Assembly: GCA_014238905.1 (NCBI GenBank)
Contig: JABAAE010000013.1
Span: 1-64,000 of the forward strand
Length of the DNA: 64,000 nucleotides
Reading direction: 5' to 3'
Source: Planctomycetota bacterium
GTDB taxonomy: Bacteria; Planctomycetota; Planctomycetia; Pirellulales; Pirellulaceae
The notes beneath the pieces were generated by a model. The model ran no database searches and was not told where the DNA came from. It saw only the letters and a program-made list of their open reading frames with translations. The position numbers and the translations under genes are program-made. Every line of letters begins with the position of its first letter. Within the stretch, counting starts at the first letter, position 1. Below are positions 1 to 9,484 of the stretch, one piece after another.

Positions 1-331
1 ACTTGCTAAGACCTTTTATGAAAATAAAGTCCGGTTCATTGGGATGTTTCTTGAACCAATTTCTTTTGTAAAGTTCCGCAGTAACGACAATTTTTATTAG
101 CACCTTCTCCCGATTTTCCAGCTGAATTTCATAACTTATTGTGATCTCGTTACGTGGTCGGAAAACAGCGCCGTCCCAAGGCGTATTCTTGATCCACCGA
201 AAGCCCGCATCAATGGCGGTGTCATTCCAGGCGCCGCCGTTGTTGGATTTACCACCTTCGTTTTGGGATAAGGATGTTTTGCAGGTACAAAGAATCGTAA
301 AAGCGGTGACTATTATTAGGAATCGATTCAT
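1..331 (-). CDS. Secreted protein of unknown function, 3' end beyond the left edge
   Basis: The reverse strand is open from an ATG at 331 to the window edge (110 codons, no stop). GAGGAG lies six bases upstream of the ATG. The product starts with a basic residue and a hydrophobic stretch (MNRFLIIVTAFTILC), so it is probably exported; Cys-15 or Cys-17 might be a lipidation site, but the lipobox is not canonical. The rest is polar with several aromatic residues (FRWIKNTPWDGAVF) and a beta-rich pattern. I do not recognise the family. The plus-strand frame over 141-398 is a shadow: it has no ribosome binding site and low-complexity composition. The start is supported by the signal peptide and the Shine-Dalgarno site; the function is unknown. 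Confidence 0.7.
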   Translation of the reverse strand, partial: MNRFLIIVTAFTILCTCKTSLSQNEGGKSNNGGAWNDTAIDAGFRWIKNTPWDGAVFRPRNEITISYEIQLENREKVLIKIVVTAELYKRNWFKKHPNEPDFIFIKGLSK

Positions 332-582
332 TTCTTTCTCCTCAATAGGAAACGATAAGTTACAAAAATGTTATAGATATCATATAGATATATCGTAACT
401 TGGGATTTGCTATTTCAAGCCAATTCAATACGATTGTCGCAGATTCGACACATCAATTTTTATTGCCGATGAATTTGTGTACCGTTGATGACAGAAGGCG
501 GGCGTAACCGGAGATTACATAGAAACATGAAGCTGATCGCTTTTAGTCTTCGCAAACAACGGGATAAAACCGCCGCGAGGGT

Positions 583-1176
583 TTGGCCATTGTTGGAACC
601 ATGGATATGAACAGGTCATTAGGGGAATACGAACGTGTCTCAGTCCAACTGGGCCGGCCAGCGAGGGGTTTGAAAGAGGTGATGTGCCGTCGGCAAGATG
701 GCACACCGTTAGTTATTCGGGTAGCCAATGTTGTTGACCGAAGACCGTTTCCCACTCTTTTTTGGTTGACCGATCCGGAGGCAACCCGTCTCGTCGGCGA
801 GTTGGAATCCAATGGATGGGCGGCCGATTTACAAGGGAAACTGGATGAAGAACCGACTTTGATCCAACAAATGACTCGAGACCATCAGGCGTTAATGGCC
901 CAACGCCGGTCCTATCTCACGAGGGAGGAAAAGGAAGCTCTGATCGGACTGGATTGTCTGGATTCATTCCTTGACAAAGGTGTGGGCGGTGTCAGCAATT
1001 TTTCTCGCGTGAGATGTCTGCATGCCTGGTTCGCGAGCCATCTAGTGATTGAAAACACCATCGGTAAGTTAATCGTCTCGGAATTGCGTGAATCTCATCC
1101 GGATTTTTTCGAGTCCATCGATACTGTCCGAATGAATGCCGCCCTTCCTGATGCCCCATTCCGGGAATCGAATTAA
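583..1176 (+). CDS. DUF501 family protein
   Basis: A 197-residue cytoplasmic protein, or 191 residues if the ATG at 601 is used. It shows the hallmarks of the DUF501 family: a central FPTLFWLTDPEA block followed by LVGELES, then a C-terminal GVGG and RVRCLHAW block. In other members the cysteine and histidine of the last block are conserved; both are present here. Biochemical function of the family is not established. The gene stands alone: the next gene is about 400 bases downstream. The family assignment is firm; the exact start is not, because neither start has a clear ribosome binding site. Confidence 0.85.
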   Translation: MAIVGTMDMNRSLGEYERVSVQLGRPARGLKEVMCRRQDGTPLVIRVANVVDRRPFPTLFWLTDPEATRLVGELESNGWAADLQGKLDEEPTLIQQMTRDHQALMAQRRSYLTREEKEALIGLDCLDSFLDKGVGGVSNFSRVRCLHAWFASHLVIENTIGKLIVSELRESHPDFFESIDTVRMNAALPDAPFRESN

Positions 1177-1572
1177 ACCGTTTGGAAAAGAGTTTCCGGT
1201 CATTTGACAGCACCATCTTTTCCGACCGAAAGTCAGGCTGTGATCTTCGTTCGTCCCGGCCAGTTTAGGGTTCAGGTGATTTCCGCCTGAATGTCTTGGC
1301 CATGCCAGATCGCTGCCGACTCTATTGTCCTCTTTTGTCAGCTGGGCAGATTTTGAACGTGGTGTGAAGATGGCTGATGGGCTCGATCGGCGGATTGATT
1401 AGCTAGCATCCCTGTTTTCGCCGCAATTCGTCTGGCGGTCGGCTGTCATTCCTTTTACTCTACCGGCAGAGTCCCTATTCAATTGTTGGGTTCTGATGGG
1501 CGCAAATCCAGCCAAGTCTGAGGTGACTCGGAAGGACCCTGATAACCTGACCGACGTACGGAGGCGTCAGTA
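1177..1572. other. Intergenic, one possible hairpin and one short leader frame
   Basis: No normal-sized gene is seen. At 1258-1301 a nested hairpin is possible: GGCCA pairs with TGGCC, enclosing TTCAGG with CCTGAA; no T-tract follows. A 25-codon frame (1496-1573) ends in a TAATG overlap with the next gene's start and could be a leader peptide or chance. Confidence 0.3.
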
Positions 1573-2712
1573 ATGGCACGCCGCAGACGATCTTTTCTTT
1601 CCCGGTTTCGAATGATCACTCGCAATTTGAGGAACTTTCTGCCCGCCTTGATAGGCTTATTGGTCTTGGGATCAGTAGGTTATTTTTCGATTGCGGGGAT
1701 CAGTTACAGTTGGCTGCCCGTTGCATTAGACGATGATCTCGACCAAGTATTGCTAGGAGAGAACAGTGAGGGGGCATCAGCGGGTGATGCGATCGAACAG
1801 GCTGCACGGATTGAGTCGGCGGCGATTTCCGCAGCAAAGAACTGGATTTCGACGGTCGTGCCTCCAATCAAATCGCCAGCAGAAATTGCCATCGGGACGT
1901 TTAATGTCCAGAGGTTCGGTGCTTCCCAATTGCAATCGCCGAATGTGATGAAATCATTGGTAGAGATTTCCCAGGAATTTGATGTTTTGGCTATTCAGGA
2001 AATCACTCACAAAAATGGTCGCCTGCTTAATACCTTTGTGGAAATCCTCAATATGGTTCCAGGCAACCACTACGATTATCTGATCAGTCCGCTGCTCGGT
2101 AAAAAGGAACCGGGCAGTTACAAGGAACAATTTGGGTTCCTTTATGACAAGAACAGAATTCGTTTGCGAAATGAGGATCTGCCAGGTTTTGTGGTCAGTG
2201 AAAAAAAGTTCGCCACGAAATTTGATCGTCTTCCTGTCGTGACCCGATTCCAGGTTTCCCCCGAGGTTAACCAATCACCTTTCACTTTTTCGCTGGTGAA
2301 TTTGCATACGGTTCCCAAAAGGGTTGCGGTCGAATTGGCAAATCTGAACGATGTCTATCTGGATGTGAAAACGATCCTTGCTGACGAAGATGATGTCATC
2401 CTGCTGGGTGACTTCAACGCCTCTTTTCAGGTCATTCACAAAGCTCTTTCGATTTCCAAATTACCCATCCGAACTGCCATTACGGACCAATCGACTAATT
2501 TGAAGAAGACCGCATCGTATGACAATATTGTTTTCGACGAACAGAAAACCAGCGAATTTCGCTCTGCAAAGGTGATCGACTTTACGCCAATTTGTCAAAA
2601 AAATGGGGTAGATCCTGATAAAGTCTCCGACCATTTTCCGGTGAAAGCGACTTTCTTATCCAAGGAAATCCGGTCAATCCCTAAAATCGCTTCGCAAAAA
2701 CGGCTCCCCTGA
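1573..2712 (+). CDS. Membrane-anchored endonuclease/exonuclease/phosphatase (EEP) family protein
   Basis: A 379-residue protein with a very basic N-terminus (MARRRRSF) and one membrane helix around residues 23-45, then an extracytoplasmic EEP (DNase I-like) domain from about residue 105. The metal and catalytic residues of the fold are all visible: Asn-111 in GTFNVQRF, Glu-143 in AIQEI, His-245 in LVNLHT, Asp-280 and Asn-282 in LLGDFNAS, Asp-317/Asn-318, and the terminal Asp-353/His-354 pair in SDHFPV. It is therefore expected to be a metal-dependent phosphodiesterase. The substrate (DNA, lipid or inositol phosphate) cannot be told from sequence. GGAG precedes the ATG by about nine bases. The active site faces outward if the anchor is N-in, fitting a nutrient-scavenging nuclease, but that is inference. 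Confidence 0.88.
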   Translation: MARRRRSFLSRFRMITRNLRNFLPALIGLLVLGSVGYFSIAGISYSWLPVALDDDLDQVLLGENSEGASAGDAIEQAARIESAAISAAKNWISTVVPPIKSPAEIAIGTFNVQRFGASQLQSPNVMKSLVEISQEFDVLAIQEITHKNGRLLNTFVEILNMVPGNHYDYLISPLLGKKEPGSYKEQFGFLYDKNRIRLRNEDLPGFVVSEKKFATKFDRLPVVTRFQVSPEVNQSPFTFSLVNLHTVPKRVAVELANLNDVYLDVKTILADEDDVILLGDFNASFQVIHKALSISKLPIRTAITDQSTNLKKTASYDNIVFDEQKTSEFRSAKVIDFTPICQKNGVDPDKVSDHFPVKATFLSKEIRSIPKIASQKRLP

Positions 2713-3200
2713 TTCAAGTTTGGTCGCTGGGCTGGATTCCCATTTGTTCAAAAGTGGGGGTTTAGCGAAACTTTTTGGGTTGAACATCGAATAATTCACC
2801 GTTCGGCGGAAAACTCCTAAAATGGGCAGGTGTTTCATTTTAAGACACGAGCTCGATTGCAAGCCGTTGACAACCGTGGTTTCTAGTGACTTTTTCAGAA
2901 AACCGAGTTATGCTGGTGAGGGTAAGGCAACAACTTTCCCAAAATTCCTTCCCCACCCCGGCTTCAGAACGACGAAGTTAAAGTAGTACGGTTTCAGCGA
3001 AATCGTTCCCGCCTGGTCGAATTGATCACATTGGTTCAAACCTGCTTCAAATTAGAATGGCCGTATAAAGCCTTTCACAGAGCTCTGAATCATACGGTTA
3101 TAAAATGGTTGGCTTGGTCAGAAATGGCCAGGGTCCTGTTTTTTCTGAATTTGCATGGGTCTGATTCGAGTGAGAATCGGTTTGGTTGAACTTAAATTGA
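2713..3200. other. Intergenic, 488 bases, nothing recognised
   Basis: No convincing frame on either strand. Presumably holds the promoter of the MacAB-like operon, but no clear -35/-10 pair could be picked. Confidence 0.4.
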
Positions 3201-4943
3201 ATGGTGACTGTCAGATCAATGATTAATGTGAATTCCTCCATGGAAAATGATCAATTGCAAAGCCTAAATCCCAGCTGCAAAGCTGCATTAAGACGTCGTC
3301 AATCCGGTTCGGTTTTGAATCTGGTGTTAATTGGTGTACTTGGCGCTCTGGTATTGGCGATTGGCCTGTATTACTTTACCGCCGGTTCGGGTCAATCCAG
3401 CCTTGAGCAGCCATTGACTGCAATTGCATTCACGGGGTCTTTCTCCAAAGAGGTTCTTGACCAAGGTGAAATTCAAAGCTCAGAAAACGTTGAAATTCGG
3501 TGTGATGTTAAATCGCGTTATGGTTCTCGCGGAGTGACGATCAAAGACATGGTGGAAGAGGGTACCATGGTCTCAGAAGGAGACTTCCTGGTCGAATTGC
3601 GATCGGACGAAATTCAGGCCGGCTTTGAAACCCAGGAAATTGCCCTTGCAAATGCAAACGACGCCGTCAAAGCGGCGACAAATAATTTGGCTGCTGCCAA
3701 TGCCGCCCATAAAGAATATGTCGAGGGGACTTATAAAGAGAGTCGCAGCGAGATTTTGAACAAGATCAGTGAGGCAGAAGAAGCGTTTGAGACAGCCAAG
3801 GAGTTTGTCAAATTCAGTAAGAAGCTGCAGGCAAAGAGTTTTATCACACGGATCCAATTACGTTCTGACGAAGCGGCCAGAGATCGTGCAAAGCGATCAT
3901 TAGAAGCAGCCAAGGAGTCGCTGTTTGTATTGGACAGATACTCCAAAGAGAAAAACGAAAAAGAGCTTGATGCAAAAAAGAACATTGCCCAAAGCAAGCT
4001 GGATGCAGCTCTGGCGGCGCAGAAGATCGAATCCGCTACGTATTCTGAAATCAAGGCACAGTTAGCCGCTTGCATCATTGTTGTTCCCGAAGGCCAGCAA
4101 GGCCAAGTCGTCTACGCAAATGTTTTTTCCCGCCGTGGCAGTGCTGAATTTGTTCTCGAGGAAGGTGCCAGCGTTCGAGAGGGGCAGGTGCTCATTCGCT
4201 TGCCCAATCCAAGTAAGATGCAGGTCCGGGCAACGGTAAATGAGTCCCGTGTAACGTCGATCAAGCAAGAGATGCCAGTCGTGATCGCTGTTGATGCTCT
4301 CAACGGAAAGACGCTTGCGGGGAAAGTAACCAAGGTCAATCAGTACGCCGAGCCTGATGGATGGGGGAGCGGCGGTGTCCGGAAATTTGCAGTCTATATT
4401 GAAATTGAAAATCCGACCCCTGAAATCCGGCCGGGAATGAATGCGTCGGTGACCGTTGAAACCGAGCGGTTGAATGATGCTCTGATGATTCCTATTCAAT
4501 CGGTTTACGGCTACCGTGGAAAGACGTTTTGTTTAATAAAGTCAAACACGTCGGATTGGGAGACCGTAGAAGTCGAGGTTGGCTCCAACAATGATACCAA
4601 TGTTGTGGTGCTTTCCGGTCTATCGGAGGGTGATGAAGTGGCGTTAAATCCGGCCGGGTTCAAAGAATTGATGGATTTGCCGGAGTTACCTGTTTCGGAC
4701 GCCAGCCAAGACGGTAAATCGTCAACCGCTGGCAACAGGGCCGTTAAAGGACGCAGCAAAGAATCCAGTACAAAACCAAAGGCTAAAAAAGCAAACAAAA
4801 AAGGACGGGTTGAGAAAAAGTCTGGTGCCGACGAAACCACTTTCAACAAATCCGGTAAGGACACCCCGGCGTCGTTGAAAACGAATTCTGACAGTGCGAA
4901 AGCTCAAAAACGAGAGGCCGATACCGGCTCAGATTCGGCCTGA
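3201..4943 (+). CDS. HlyD/MacA-type periplasmic adaptor subunit of an ABC exporter
   Basis: A 580-residue membrane fusion protein. One membrane helix lies around residues 32-55 after a cytoplasmic leader. Then come the first half of a lipoyl-like domain, a long Ala/Lys/Glu-rich alpha-helical hairpin (roughly 140-290), the second lipoyl half, and beta-barrel strands (VRATVNESRV, residues about 338-350). Beyond about residue 500 is an unusual tail of some 80 residues rich in Lys, Ser and Ala (KPKAKKANKKGRVEKK), predicted disordered. The next two genes encode the matching ATPase and permease, so this is a MacAB-like tripartite exporter; no TolC-like gene is in the window. The start is uncertain: ATGs at 3201 and 3219 both lack a good ribosome binding site. 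Confidence 0.9.
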   Translation: MVTVRSMINVNSSMENDQLQSLNPSCKAALRRRQSGSVLNLVLIGVLGALVLAIGLYYFTAGSGQSSLEQPLTAIAFTGSFSKEVLDQGEIQSSENVEIRCDVKSRYGSRGVTIKDMVEEGTMVSEGDFLVELRSDEIQAGFETQEIALANANDAVKAATNNLAAANAAHKEYVEGTYKESRSEILNKISEAEEAFETAKEFVKFSKKLQAKSFITRIQLRSDEAARDRAKRSLEAAKESLFVLDRYSKEKNEKELDAKKNIAQSKLDAALAAQKIESATYSEIKAQLAACIIVVPEGQQGQVVYANVFSRRGSAEFVLEEGASVREGQVLIRLPNPSKMQVRATVNESRVTSIKQEMPVVIAVDALNGKTLAGKVTKVNQYAEPDGWGSGGVRKFAVYIEIENPTPEIRPGMNASVTVETERLNDALMIPIQSVYGYRGKTFCLIKSNTSDWETVEVEVGSNNDTNVVVLSGLSEGDEVALNPAGFKELMDLPELPVSDASQDGKSSTAGNRAVKGRSKESSTKPKAKKANKKGRVEKKSGADETTFNKSGKDTPASLKTNSDSAKAQKREADTGSDSA

Positions 4944-5068
4944 CATCATTTTACTATCTGACGGCGTTGGCAAGATCAGGGATGTCATTAAGGATTTTCA
5001 CCAGATTTTGCTACCGAACTAAGTGGTGTTGTTATTAGAATAAAAAATAAAAAGGTTTTTCGATTCGA

Positions 5069-5848
5069 ATGGTAGATTCATCTCTCGCTTGCAAGATCAA
5101 CGATCTAACTAAAACTTACAAGCTTCAAAGCGAAGAAGTTCGCGCGTTAAGAGGCGTGACATTTGACGTCCCACAAGGTGACTACGTTGCGATTATGGGA
5201 CCTTCTGGTTCCGGGAAGAGTACGTTGTTAAACCTGTTGGGATGCTTGGACCGTCCCACATCCGGCTCGTTTTTCCTGGGGAAAGACAACGTCGCGGCCA
5301 TGAACGATGATGAGTTGTCCACTATACGGGCGACTCGAATCGGTTTTGTGTTTCAGTCTTACAATCTGATTGCACAGTTGACCGTTGAAGAGAATATAGA
5401 AGTCCCGTTGTATTACCAGGGACGGCTCAACAAGGACGCCAGAGAAAGATGCCGTGAGCTGGCCGCGTTGGTGGGTTTGGGAGATCGGTTGGGGCATCGA
5501 CCGACGCAGCTTTCCGGTGGTCAGCAACAACGCGTAGCGATTGCTCGTTCACTCGTTAACGATCCGTATTTTATCTTGGCTGATGAGGCAACTGGAAACC
5601 TGGACTCGGTGACCACCGACGAAATTCTCCAGTTGTTTGAAAAACTCAATGATGAAGGCCGGACCATCATCATGGTGACCCACGAAGATGAGGTGTCAGC
5701 GCGTGCAAAACGGGTGATTCGGTTACGGGACGGTTTGGTGCAAACCGACTTGGTCACGGAAAACCGCGTGACCAACGCAAGCCAGATTGCAGAATCCGAC
5801 TTGGGTTCATCTGGATCGGCTTCACCCGATGTAACGGCCAACAGTTAG
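5069..5848 (+). CDS. MacB/LolD-type ABC transporter ATP-binding protein
   Basis: A 259-residue cytoplasmic ATPase with Walker A GPSGSGKST, Q-loop FVFQSYNL, signature LSGGQQQRVAIARS, Walker B ILADEATGNLD, and switch His in VTHEDE. The Walker B block has Ala where most relatives have Pro (DEPTGNLD); this should be tolerated. It belongs to the family that powers MacB, LolCDE and FtsEX-like mechanotransmission systems. It is the second gene of the adaptor-ATPase-permease operon and is followed after 11 bases by the permease ATG, whose Shine-Dalgarno AGGG overlaps this gene's stop codon. The last 35 residues, rich in Ser and Asn, extend beyond the family's core. Confidence 0.95.
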   Translation: MVDSSLACKINDLTKTYKLQSEEVRALRGVTFDVPQGDYVAIMGPSGSGKSTLLNLLGCLDRPTSGSFFLGKDNVAAMNDDELSTIRATRIGFVFQSYNLIAQLTVEENIEVPLYYQGRLNKDARERCRELAALVGLGDRLGHRPTQLSGGQQQRVAIARSLVNDPYFILADEATGNLDSVTTDEILQLFEKLNDEGRTIIMVTHEDEVSARAKRVIRLRDGLVQTDLVTENRVTNASQIAESDLGSSGSASPDVTANS

Positions 5849-5859
5849 GGATTTTGACC

Positions 5860-7203
5860 ATGCTATGGCTTCGCACCTGGGCTCTGGGAGTCAAGAGTCT
5901 CTTGCTGCATCCAATGCGCTCCCTGTTAACCGTTCTTGGCATCTTTATTGGTGTCGCAAGTGTGATTTGGCTATTGGCAATTGGCGAGGGAATCAGCCAA
6001 AAAGCCAAAGAACAAATTGAAGGCTTGGGCGCTGACAATATCATTGTTCGTTCGATCCAGCCCCCTGACGATGATGCCGGTGGATTTAGCGCTCCGAAAA
6101 AATATGGTCTCACCCGTTCGGAATGTGAAACCATTGAAAAAACCATCAGCACTGTAGAAAAGGTGCTGAGAATTCGTGAATTGCCCTACAAATTTTCATA
6201 CGCCGGTAATCCGGACGTAAAGCCCATTGATGGTCGGCTGGTCGGCTGTACATCGGGCTATGCAGAGGTCACAAGGCTCCAGATCGAAGGAGATGGTCGC
6301 TTTCTCGATGATGAGATTGACGTCTCTTCCAATGTTTGTGTTCTGGCAGGCGATCTTGCTCAATACCTGTTCCCCTATGAAGACCCGCTTGGCAAACAGA
6401 TCTACATGCCAGAGTCGAGGTACTACTTCAAAGTTGTTGGAATCCTCAAGCCCAAAAATGCTACCGCGGCGATTGGTGGCTCACTAGAGGCGCAGGATTT
6501 TTCCCGAGATGTCTACATTCATATCAAGACGATGGAGAGGCGTTTTGGGGATACAGTGATCAAACGTGGTAGCGGATCTTTTAGTGCCAAGGTATTTGAA
6601 CTGAGCCAGGCGACTCTAAGAATCAAGGACGTACGGGATGTCCCACGGACCGCCGAAGTCATCAAGGCGACCCTCGAGGCAGGCGGCAAAGAAAAACGGC
6701 AGGACATTTCGGTGATTGTGCCCTATGAATTGCTTGAACAGGCCGAAACCACAAAGTTCATGTTTATGATGTTCATGGGCCTGATCGCTGCCATTTCGTT
6801 GCTGGTGGGAGGTATCGGTATCATGAATATCATGTTGGCCACCGTGACCGAACGGACTCGAGAGATCGGGATTCGTCGAGCCATCGGCGCAAAGCGAAGC
6901 GATATCATCCGGCAATTTTTGATTGAGACCATTGCTCTTTCAGTTGTCGGTGGAGCTACAGGAATCCTTGGCGGACTGCTTTGTCCGCATGTCGTCGAAC
7001 TTTCCCGATCGCTTATTCAGCAATTTGCCCCTGATGTTATGAAAAATCTACCTGAAATCGTCAAGGAGACCGAAGCGATTATCGTTCCGCTCTCGATTCC
7101 ATTGGCTTTTTGTATTTCCGTCATGGTGGGCGTCATTTTTGGAATTTATCCGGCGATGCGAGCTGCTCAAATGGATCCTATCGAGGCATTAAGGCACGAA
7201 TAA
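5860..7203 (+). CDS. MacB-like/FtsX-family ABC transporter permease
   Basis: A 447-residue inner-membrane protein. The first membrane helix follows HPMRSLLTVLGIFIGVAS near the N-terminus. A periplasmic MacB-type domain spans about residues 45-300. Three C-terminal helices follow, including the typical TVTERTREIGIRRAIGAKR cytoplasmic loop, and the protein ends in PIEALRHE, as MacB permeases do. In E. coli MacB the ATPase and permease are one chain; here they are two proteins, as in many other phyla. I chose the ATG at 5860 over an in-frame TTG at 5854 because AGGG sits nine bases before it. With its two upstream neighbours it should form a pump for peptides, lipopeptides or other amphiphiles; the cargo is unknown. 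Confidence 0.93.
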   Translation: MLWLRTWALGVKSLLLHPMRSLLTVLGIFIGVASVIWLLAIGEGISQKAKEQIEGLGADNIIVRSIQPPDDDAGGFSAPKKYGLTRSECETIEKTISTVEKVLRIRELPYKFSYAGNPDVKPIDGRLVGCTSGYAEVTRLQIEGDGRFLDDEIDVSSNVCVLAGDLAQYLFPYEDPLGKQIYMPESRYYFKVVGILKPKNATAAIGGSLEAQDFSRDVYIHIKTMERRFGDTVIKRGSGSFSAKVFELSQATLRIKDVRDVPRTAEVIKATLEAGGKEKRQDISVIVPYELLEQAETTKFMFMMFMGLIAAISLLVGGIGIMNIMLATVTERTREIGIRRAIGAKRSDIIRQFLIETIALSVVGGATGILGGLLCPHVVELSRSLIQQFAPDVMKNLPEIVKETEAIIVPLSIPLAFCISVMVGVIFGIYPAMRAAQMDPIEALRHE

Positions 7204-7453
7204 GCGGTCGAAATCTTCAACGCGATTCAACGCTTTTCCAATACGGATCGGTGATGATGACGATGGTCCCCGAAGCGGCTTGTCTAATACTGGGGGAGTG
7301 ATTGCTGGGTGTCGAGAAGACCAGTCGCCATTGAATGTGCGTTGTTTTCGCCGGTTGCCGGACTTGATCTCTCTGGCGGCCCGTTTGGTTGGGTGGCTAC
7401 CTGCCGCTCGACTTGATCCGCTGGCGTCCAATCTGTTGTTGCGCCGGATCAGC

Positions 7454-9103
7454 ATGATAAACTTGAATCGGTGGCCAGTTGCTTGTGGCTGCCGTTTGGC
7501 GAAGTCAATCGTCCTAAGCGTGGGAGTTCAGGATTTGGTGAAATCATCTTTCGGATTATCAAGACGCCTTTGTTGGGCAGCCTCCTGGCTGATTTTTATT
7601 GGCGGTCTTTCCCAGACGGCCACCGCTCTTGCTGAACCAGGCGCCGACTATTTTTCCATTCGTGTTGTTGACGACGTGACCGGTCGGGGCGTTCCCATGG
7701 TGGAACTCAGGACCGTTAATAATATCCGCTACTATACCGATTCCGCGGGATTGATCGCGATCAATGAGCCCGGCTTGGTTGGACAAAAGGTGTACTTTCA
7801 TCTCAACAGTCATGGCTACCAATTCCCCAAGGATGGTTTCGGATACCGGGGAACCGCGTTGGCAATTACCCTTGGCGAGGAATCGACTCTCAAGATGACT
7901 CGCATCAACATTGCCGAACGGCTTTACCGCGTGACGGGTGCGGGCATCTATCGAGATACGGTGTTGGTCGGCAAAGAACCACCGGTTAAGCGAGCTCTGC
8001 TTAACGGTCAGGTCTTCGGATCTGACAGTGTAGTGAATGCGGTTTTTAATGGAAAAATTTATTGGTTCTGGGGTGATACAAATCGTGCTTCGTATCCCTT
8101 GGGCAACTTTCATGTACCAGGTGCGACATCCCGGTTGCCAGCCGATGGCGGGCTCGATCCAGAAACTGGTATTGATCTGAATTATTTTCTGAACCAAAAA
8201 GGATTTGCCAAGCCGACGGCCAAGATGCCCGGAAATGGACCTACCTGGATTAACGGCTTGGTGACAGTCAAGGGTGCACAGGAAAAAGAGGAGCTCTATG
8301 CAACCTATGTTAAAATTAAACCTCCCCTGTCGGTCTATCAAAAAGGACTCGTTCGTTTTAACGAAGAGGAAAAACGCTTTGAGAAGATCACGGAGTTTGA
8401 TCTGGAGGCGGCCATTTTTCCATTTGGCCATCCGTTGAAACACAAAACTGGAGAGGTCGAGTATGTGTATTTCGGAAATCCATTCCCGCTGGTCCGCGTT
8501 CCCGCAAACGCTAATGCCTTGAAGGACCTGTCCGCCTATGAAGCCTATACCTGTCTCCGAAAGGGAAGCCGAGAGGGGGACATGGCCGTGGAGCGAAAAA
8601 ACGGATCGCTGATCTATCAATGGAAAAAAGACACGATTCCCTTTACCCCCAAATTGCAGGCTCGGTTGGTCGGCGAAAAAAAAATCACGTCCACCGAAGG
8701 GTTGTTTCAGATTCGTGACGACCAAGGAAAGCTGGTAACGATCCAAAGCGGTTCCATCGGTTGGAACTCCTATCGCCAAAGATGGATCATGATTGGTGTT
8801 CAGTCGTTTGGCTCTTCGTATCTGGGTGAGGTTTGGTATGCCGAATCGAGACAGTTGACCGGACCTTGGCTGGCGGGCTGCAAAATTGCCACCCATGAGA
8901 AATACAGTTTCTACAATCCAAAGCAGCACAAGATGTTTGATAAAGATAACGGGCGATACATTTTTTTTGAAGGAACCTATACCAACATGTTTTCTGGTAA
9001 CCCGGATCAGACGCCTCGGTACGATTACAATCAGATCATGTACAAACTCGACTTGGCTCACCCTGTCTTAAAAAAATGTCTCCTCCCGTTAGAAGCGGAT
9101 TGA
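7454..9103 (+). CDS. Secreted protein with regulatory-like beta domain and beta-propeller-like region
   Basis: A hydrophobic segment (CWAASWLIFIGGLSQ) ending in ALA|EPG is a clear signal peptide. A short beta-sandwich resembling carboxypeptidase regulatory-like domains follows (IRVVDDVTGRGVPMVELRTV). Then comes a long region with repeated blade-like strands (NAVFNGKIYWFWGDTNR; WIMIGVQSFGSSYLGEVWYA; YRQRWIMIG), resembling five-bladed propeller glycosidase-like proteins. No catalytic residues can be assigned. The start is uncertain: TTG 7280, ATG 7454 and GTG 7538 are in frame. GTG 7538 would give a signal peptide of normal length and has AGGA four bases upstream. A 500-codon antisense frame over 7559-9061 is judged a shadow. 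The gene may be cotranscribed with the exporter, but that is unclear. Confidence 0.72.
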   Translation: MINLNRWPVACGCRLAKSIVLSVGVQDLVKSSFGLSRRLCWAASWLIFIGGLSQTATALAEPGADYFSIRVVDDVTGRGVPMVELRTVNNIRYYTDSAGLIAINEPGLVGQKVYFHLNSHGYQFPKDGFGYRGTALAITLGEESTLKMTRINIAERLYRVTGAGIYRDTVLVGKEPPVKRALLNGQVFGSDSVVNAVFNGKIYWFWGDTNRASYPLGNFHVPGATSRLPADGGLDPETGIDLNYFLNQKGFAKPTAKMPGNGPTWINGLVTVKGAQEKEELYATYVKIKPPLSVYQKGLVRFNEEEKRFEKITEFDLEAAIFPFGHPLKHKTGEVEYVYFGNPFPLVRVPANANALKDLSAYEAYTCLRKGSREGDMAVERKNGSLIYQWKKDTIPFTPKLQARLVGEKKITSTEGLFQIRDDQGKLVTIQSGSIGWNSYRQRWIMIGVQSFGSSYLGEVWYAESRQLTGPWLAGCKIATHEKYSFYNPKQHKMFDKDNGRYIFFEGTYTNMFSGNPDQTPRYDYNQIMYKLDLAHPVLKKCLLPLEAD

Positions 9104-9484
9104 TCAGCCACGACGACAGGTTAGGATTCTAATTGGATTTTGCCGGTGCTCTGCCCAAAGGGGGCCTGTCCAATCACCCATTCTTTCCAGCAAAGAGACA
9201 TGACGATTGCCTAACGGTGTATCTTTCTCAGTGATTAGCCGTCTTCCCGCAGGAGCGATTTCGCCTCCCTTGCCAGCAAGAATGAAGGGGCAAATTGTGC
9301 TCGTGGTGACTATTTTTATTGGGAACCGAGCAATCGGACACGATCAATGAACTGTCCAGAAGTGAACCATGCTCTTGGTCGACTGACTTCATTCGACTCA
9401 ATAACAAGCGACCGGTTCTGAGGGTCGTCCTCAGAATTCGTTGTTCTATTGTCGCCTTGTCCCAACCGACAGCGGGATTCTTCT
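9104..9484. other. Intergenic between convergent genes, 381 bases
   Basis: No supported gene. Frames present on both strands here lack ribosome binding sites and family motifs. No strong terminator hairpin with a T-tract was seen. Confidence 0.4.

Noticed and set aside
141-398. Plus-strand frame of 85 codons near the left edge
   Set aside because: The minus strand in the same place has an edge-crossing frame with a Shine-Dalgarno site and signal peptide; the plus frame has neither.
1258-1301. Nested hairpin as a riboswitch or small RNA
   Set aside because: Too short and without a known conserved core or T-tract; kept only as an intergenic note.
4112-4864. Several minus-strand frames inside the adaptor gene
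   Set aside because: They are antisense to a well-supported HlyD-type coding sequence and have no motifs.
7559-9061. A 500-codon minus-strand frame opposite the secreted beta-propeller-like protein
   Set aside because: The plus-strand frame has a signal peptide and domain-like repeats; the antisense product has no motif or ribosome binding site, and is explained by codon usage of the sense gene.
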